A DNA stretch of 64,000 bases, from positions 558,001 through 622,000 of the forward strand of contig JADJPJ010000002.1 of assembly GCA_016713325.1 (NCBI GenBank), in the 5' to 3' direction. The notes beneath the pieces were generated by a model. That model did no database searches. It was not told the DNA's origin and saw only the letters and a program-made list of their open reading frames with translations. Each line of letters opens with the position of its first letter. Position 1 is the stretch's first letter. Below, piece by piece: positions 61,248 to 64,000 of the stretch. This DNA is from Candidatus Flexifilum affinis. Its GTDB lineage: Bacteria; Chloroflexota; Anaerolineae; Aggregatilineales; Phototrophicaceae. Position numbers and translations under genes: made by a program.

Positions 61248-62267
61248 ATGGCATCTCTGCCGCGCATCGAGCGTTTCGTCAACCGGAGTGGGGTTCGCAT
61301 CTACCGCCTTCCGGTGGAGGCGTTTCCCGGTTTTATCGCCTACTGTTACTTCGTACTGAACGCGGACGTGCCGACGCTGATTGACACCGGGTCCGGGCTG
61401 GGCAGCAGCACCGAACACCTGCTGGCCGGCATCGCTGCGCTCCCCGACGAGTTTGGCGAGCCGCTGGACCTGACCGACATCAAGCGCATTCTGATCACCC
61501 ACGGGCACATCGACCATTTTGGCGGGCTGGCCGAAATGCAGGAGCGGACCGGCGCCCAGGTGGCCATTCACCCGCTGGACCGCCGCATTTTGACCAACTA
61601 CGAGGAGCGCGTGATCGTCGCCACCAAAGACCTGCGCGTCTATCTGGAGCGGGCAGGGGTCAAGCCGGAACTGCGCGCCCAGTTGATGAGCATGTACGGC
61701 ATCGCCAAGCGCCATGTGCGTTCGGTCGCGGTCAGCTTCACGCTGGAAGAAAACCTTGCCCTCGACGGCATGCGCTTCACGCATACGCCGGGGCACTGCC
61801 CGGGGCAGGTGGTTATCCAGATGGAGGACGTGCTGATCAGCGCCGATCACGTGCTGGCGCGCATCACGCCGCATCAGGCGCCGGAGTCGATCACCCGGCA
61901 TACCGGCCTGGCCCATTACCTGGAGTCGCTGGCCAAAGTCAGCAAACTGGATGGGGTGGCGGTGGCGCTCGGCGGGCATGAGCAGCCTATCGCCGATGTC
62001 TACCGACGCATTGACGCTATTCGCGAGTCGCACCAGCGGAAGCTGGAGCGGGTGCTCGACATCATCAAGACCGCCGACCATCCGCTGACCATCAGCGATC
62101 TCTCCAAGCAGATGTACCCCGAACGCCATGGCTACGACATATTGCTGGCGTTGGAAGAGGTCGGGGCGCACGTCGAGTATCTCTACGACCACGGCTGGCT
62201 GGAGGTCTGCAACCTGGAAGAGGTTGAGCGCGAAGACAACCCGGTCCTCCAGTATCGACCGGTGTAG
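61248..62267 (+). CDS. Metallo-beta-lactamase fold hydrolase with C-terminal winged-helix tail
   Basis: A 339-residue protein. The MBL core has LIDTGSGLGS, ITHGHIDHFGG (zinc), THTPGHCPGQVV, SADHVLA and LGGHEQP. The C-terminal 80 residues (TISDLSKQMYPERHGYDILLALEEVGAHVEYLYDHGWL) form a winged-helix-like extension seen in some lactonase/LACTB2-like proteins. ATG 61248 follows AAAGGG; upstream in-frame ATGs at 61131 and 61149 lack support. Thioesterase, lactonase or RNase function cannot be chosen. Confidence 0.85.
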   Translation: MASLPRIERFVNRSGVRIYRLPVEAFPGFIAYCYFVLNADVPTLIDTGSGLGSSTEHLLAGIAALPDEFGEPLDLTDIKRILITHGHIDHFGGLAEMQERTGAQVAIHPLDRRILTNYEERVIVATKDLRVYLERAGVKPELRAQLMSMYGIAKRHVRSVAVSFTLEENLALDGMRFTHTPGHCPGQVVIQMEDVLISADHVLARITPHQAPESITRHTGLAHYLESLAKVSKLDGVAVALGGHEQPIADVYRRIDAIRESHQRKLERVLDIIKTADHPLTISDLSKQMYPERHGYDILLALEEVGAHVEYLYDHGWLEVCNLEEVEREDNPVLQYRPV

Positions 62268-62282
62268 CGGACGGAGCGCTGA

Positions 62283-63449
62283 ATGATCACTCGCCGCGAC
62301 GCCTTGGGCCTTGCCGCCGCCTTCGCCGCCAGCCGTGTCGCGCTGGTTATCGTCGGGCTGGCGGCCATGCTCGTTCTGCCGATGAATGAGCGCGCTGATT
62401 TCACGCATCTGCGCGACGGGGGGTCGGCGCTCGACATGTGGTACCGCTGGGACGCCACGTTCTACGCGACGATTGCCACCTACGGTTACGAATGGCAGAA
62501 CGAAGGCCGTCCGGCGGCGGACATGGCCTTCATGCCCGTCTACCCGCTGACGGTGCGCGCCGCCTCGTTTCTCAACCCTGAGGGCTGCCCGGTTTCGCCG
62601 TACTGGAGTACCTGCACGACGCTCGGCGGTTTGGTCGTCTCCAACCTCGCCCTGCTGGCCTCGACGTACCTGCTGTTCTGGCTGACGCTGGTCCGCTTTG
62701 GTCGAGCGGCGGCCTGGCGAGCGACTGTGCTGCTGCTGGTTTCGCCGATCAGCATTTTTCTCTCCGGCGTCTACACCGAATCGCTGTTCCTTCTGCTGTC
62801 GCTGTTGACCTTTGTTTTACTGGAACGCCGGCAGTATCTGGGCGCAGTCGCCGCCGCCTGCCTGGCCGCCCTGACCCGCTCGGTCGGGCTGGCGCTGTGC
62901 GCTGGACTGCTCTGGTACGCCTGGTTCAACGGGGCAGACTGGTCGGCGCGACGGCCGGTTCGACTGGCGCTGGCGGTTCTGCCCGCTGTCGTCTTCGCCG
63001 GGTACATCCTGTGGATGGGCAGCAGCGTCGGCGATCGGCTGGCCTATTTCAGCACCTACGAGCTGGCCTGGGACCGCACCGCCGGCACGCCAATTCAGGC
63101 CTTCACCGTCTACTTCAGCGGCGAGCCTGTCTCCTGGTTCGGCTGGACGTTGTCCTGGCTCGACCTGTTCTTGACGCTGTTCTACCTGGTGCTGGCCGGC
63201 GTCGCGATCTGGCGGGCACGCGGGGCGCGGCGCGGGGAAGGGGTGATGGCGCTGGGCGGGCTGATCGTCCCGATCATGAGCGGCACGCTGGTGGGGATGC
63301 CGCGCTTCGGCGCTGTGTTGTTTCCTTTTTATATGCTGCTCGGCCGGTGGGCGGATAAACCGTGGAAGGCGCTGCTGGTCTATGGCGTATCCGGCGCGCT
63401 GGCCGTATTGTTTGCGATACGGTTTGTCGCCTGGCGCTGGATCGCCTGA
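62283..63449 (+). CDS. PIG-V-like mannosyltransferase, polytopic membrane
   Basis: A 388-residue membrane glycosyltransferase with about ten helices. The family motif WYRWDATFYATIATYGYE (luminal Asp) and FMPVYPLTVRAASF are near 55-95; LLLVSPISIFLSGVYTESLFLLLSLL is near 150. These match PIG-V/GPI-mannosyltransferase-2-like proteins using polyprenyl-phosphate-mannose. It begins 15 bases after the MBL gene. Acceptor unknown; a lipid or glycan on the outer face is inferred. Confidence 0.82.
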   Translation: MITRRDALGLAAAFAASRVALVIVGLAAMLVLPMNERADFTHLRDGGSALDMWYRWDATFYATIATYGYEWQNEGRPAADMAFMPVYPLTVRAASFLNPEGCPVSPYWSTCTTLGGLVVSNLALLASTYLLFWLTLVRFGRAAAWRATVLLLVSPISIFLSGVYTESLFLLLSLLTFVLLERRQYLGAVAAACLAALTRSVGLALCAGLLWYAWFNGADWSARRPVRLALAVLPAVVFAGYILWMGSSVGDRLAYFSTYELAWDRTAGTPIQAFTVYFSGEPVSWFGWTLSWLDLFLTLFYLVLAGVAIWRARGARRGEGVMALGGLIVPIMSGTLVGMPRFGAVLFPFYMLLGRWADKPWKALLVYGVSGALAVLFAIRFVAWRWIA

Positions 63450-63459
63450 TGCTGGCGGT

Positions 63460-63681
63460 TCAGATCTCGCTGCAATCCCACATGAAGCCGCAGCGATCGC
63501 AGCGAACCTTGCAGGCCAGGCGGTAGGTCTTCGCGCCGCACTGCGGGCAGACGGTGGACAGGCTGTAGTTGGGTAACGTCCCTTGAGGCAGCGCGCTTTC
63601 GACGCGCAGAGTCGGGCGGGGCGCATCGAGCCGATCGGGCTGACCGGATAGGGAGTCTGTGGGAGTGCGTTTGGGCGGCAT
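63460..63681 (-). CDS. Small zinc-ribbon protein
   Basis: A 73-residue protein with a C-terminal Cys4 (or five) ribbon: TVCPQCGAKTYRLACKVRCDRCGFMWDC. The N-terminal half is Pro/Thr/Arg-rich and disordered. ATG 63681 lies 7 bases after GAGAAGG. It is convergent with the mannosyltransferase. Function unknown. Confidence 0.7.
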   Translation of the reverse strand: MPPKRTPTDSLSGQPDRLDAPRPTLRVESALPQGTLPNYSLSTVCPQCGAKTYRLACKVRCDRCGFMWDCSEI

Positions 63682-63710
63682 GACGGACCTTCTCACGCTG
63701 CACGAACGAA

Positions 63711-63740
63711 AAAGGGACATCTGCAAGAGATATCCCTTTA
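63711..63740 (-). terminator. Terminator after tRNA-Cys
   Basis: On the minus strand AAAGGGA / TCCCTTT pair around a 15-base loop, followed by TTTTCGTTC. It lies directly after the tRNA. Confidence 0.75.
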
Positions 63741-63741
63741 G

Positions 63742-63812
63742 AGGCGACGACCGGACTCGAACCGGTGATCAAGCTTTTGCAGAGCTTTGCCTTACCACTT
63801 GGCCACGTCGCC
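63742..63812 (-). tRNA. tRNA-Cys (GCA)
   Basis: A 71-base cloverleaf on the minus strand: acceptor GGCGACG / CGTCGCC, D-arm GCC..GGC with AAGTGGTAA, anticodon loop CTGCAAA with anticodon GCA, T-arm ACCGG TTCGAGT CCGGT and discriminator U73 as in tRNA-Cys. No CCA is encoded. A promoter and terminator flank it. Confidence 0.96.
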
Positions 63813-63824
63813 TGAAGAATACCT

Positions 63825-63854
63825 ATTATAACCGCTGAACTCCCCTCTCGACAA
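63825..63854 (-). promoter_or_regulatory. Promoter of tRNA-Cys
   Basis: On the minus strand TTGTCG (63854-63849), 18 bases, then TATAAT (63830-63825), 12 bases before the mature 5' end. Beyond this, 63855-64000 holds a GGGACGAC / GTCGTCCC hairpin and no gene I can support. Confidence 0.65.
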
Positions 63855-64000
63855 GGCTTGGCCTTCCGACCGGGGCATTCGGATTTGGTTGTGTGCGCTA
63901 CGCATTTTCGGGACGACACGTGGGTCGTCCCCTACACTCAGTGTCGTTTGTCGCAGCGAACCCATCTTTCCGCCCGCCACATTTTCGAATGTTCCCTCTT

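Noticed and set aside
1..64000. CRISPR arrays, rRNA, transposases, integrases, att sites, origin
   Set aside because: No regularly spaced repeats, rRNA core sequence, DDE or recombinase ORF, or DnaA-box cluster recognised on reading.

Overview
This is a GC-rich bacterial chromosome segment with about 54 protein genes on both strands, one tRNA, and no rRNA, insertion sequence, prophage or CRISPR array. The gene mix suggests Chloroflexota, probably an Anaerolineae-like lineage. The grounds are BMP-type nucleoside transporters, an MGDG-synthase-type glycosyltransferase, RNase Y, a DUF951 protein, a PIG-V-like mannosyltransferase and many Ala-Gln signal-peptide ends. The taxonomy is inference; there is no 16S gene here.

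Layout. 0-4 kb: the 3' end of lysS, a frameshifted sensor kinase, a small membrane protein and serS. 3.9-9.2 kb (minus strand): a UbiA-family decaprenyl-phosphate phosphoribosyltransferase, an S9 peptidase behind a structured leader or small RNA, and an L,D-transpeptidase. 9.4-18.1 kb (plus strand): a BMP-type nucleoside ABC transporter followed by a two-gene molybdenum hydroxylase, probably for purine uptake and oxidation; the binding protein and the ATPase each carry a one-base frameshift. 18.4-24.5 kb: cupin, GH13 glycosidase, hydrolase, TPR protein, acyl-CoA dehydrogenase and potassium channel. 24.6-28.7 kb (minus strand): response regulator, Lon and a metallo-beta-lactamase-fold protein. 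28.8-32.9 kb: an ABC-2 exporter whose permease carries a SpoIIM-like domain, divergent from a PadR regulator with a perfect 20-bp palindrome on its promoter.

33-41 kb (minus strand): one long, tightly packed run reading Sir2, beta-propeller protein, endonuclease III, three sensor kinases, a CDP-alcohol phosphatidyltransferase and Lgt. 41-47 kb: a DUF692-like protein, a UgpBAE-like sugar or glycerol-phosphate importer without an ATPase, a processive-type glycosyltransferase and DUF951. 47-57 kb: site-2 protease, HD protein, prephenate-dehydrogenase-like protein, tandem PDZ protein, ketopantoate reductase, UDP-sugar dehydrogenase, an unknown winged-helix protein, a sugar-epimerase-like protein, RecX and RNase Y. 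57-64 kb: an orphan BMP-type binding protein, a TetR-ABC exporter operon, an MBL-fold protein with a winged-helix tail, a mannosyltransferase, a zinc-ribbon protein and tRNA-Cys.

Most of this is housekeeping and transport. The points most worth following up are the promoter, hairpin and terminator cassette upstream of the S9 peptidase, the PadR operator, the ABC-2/SpoIIM fusion, the orphan kinase cluster, and the three single-base frameshifts in the first 13 kb.
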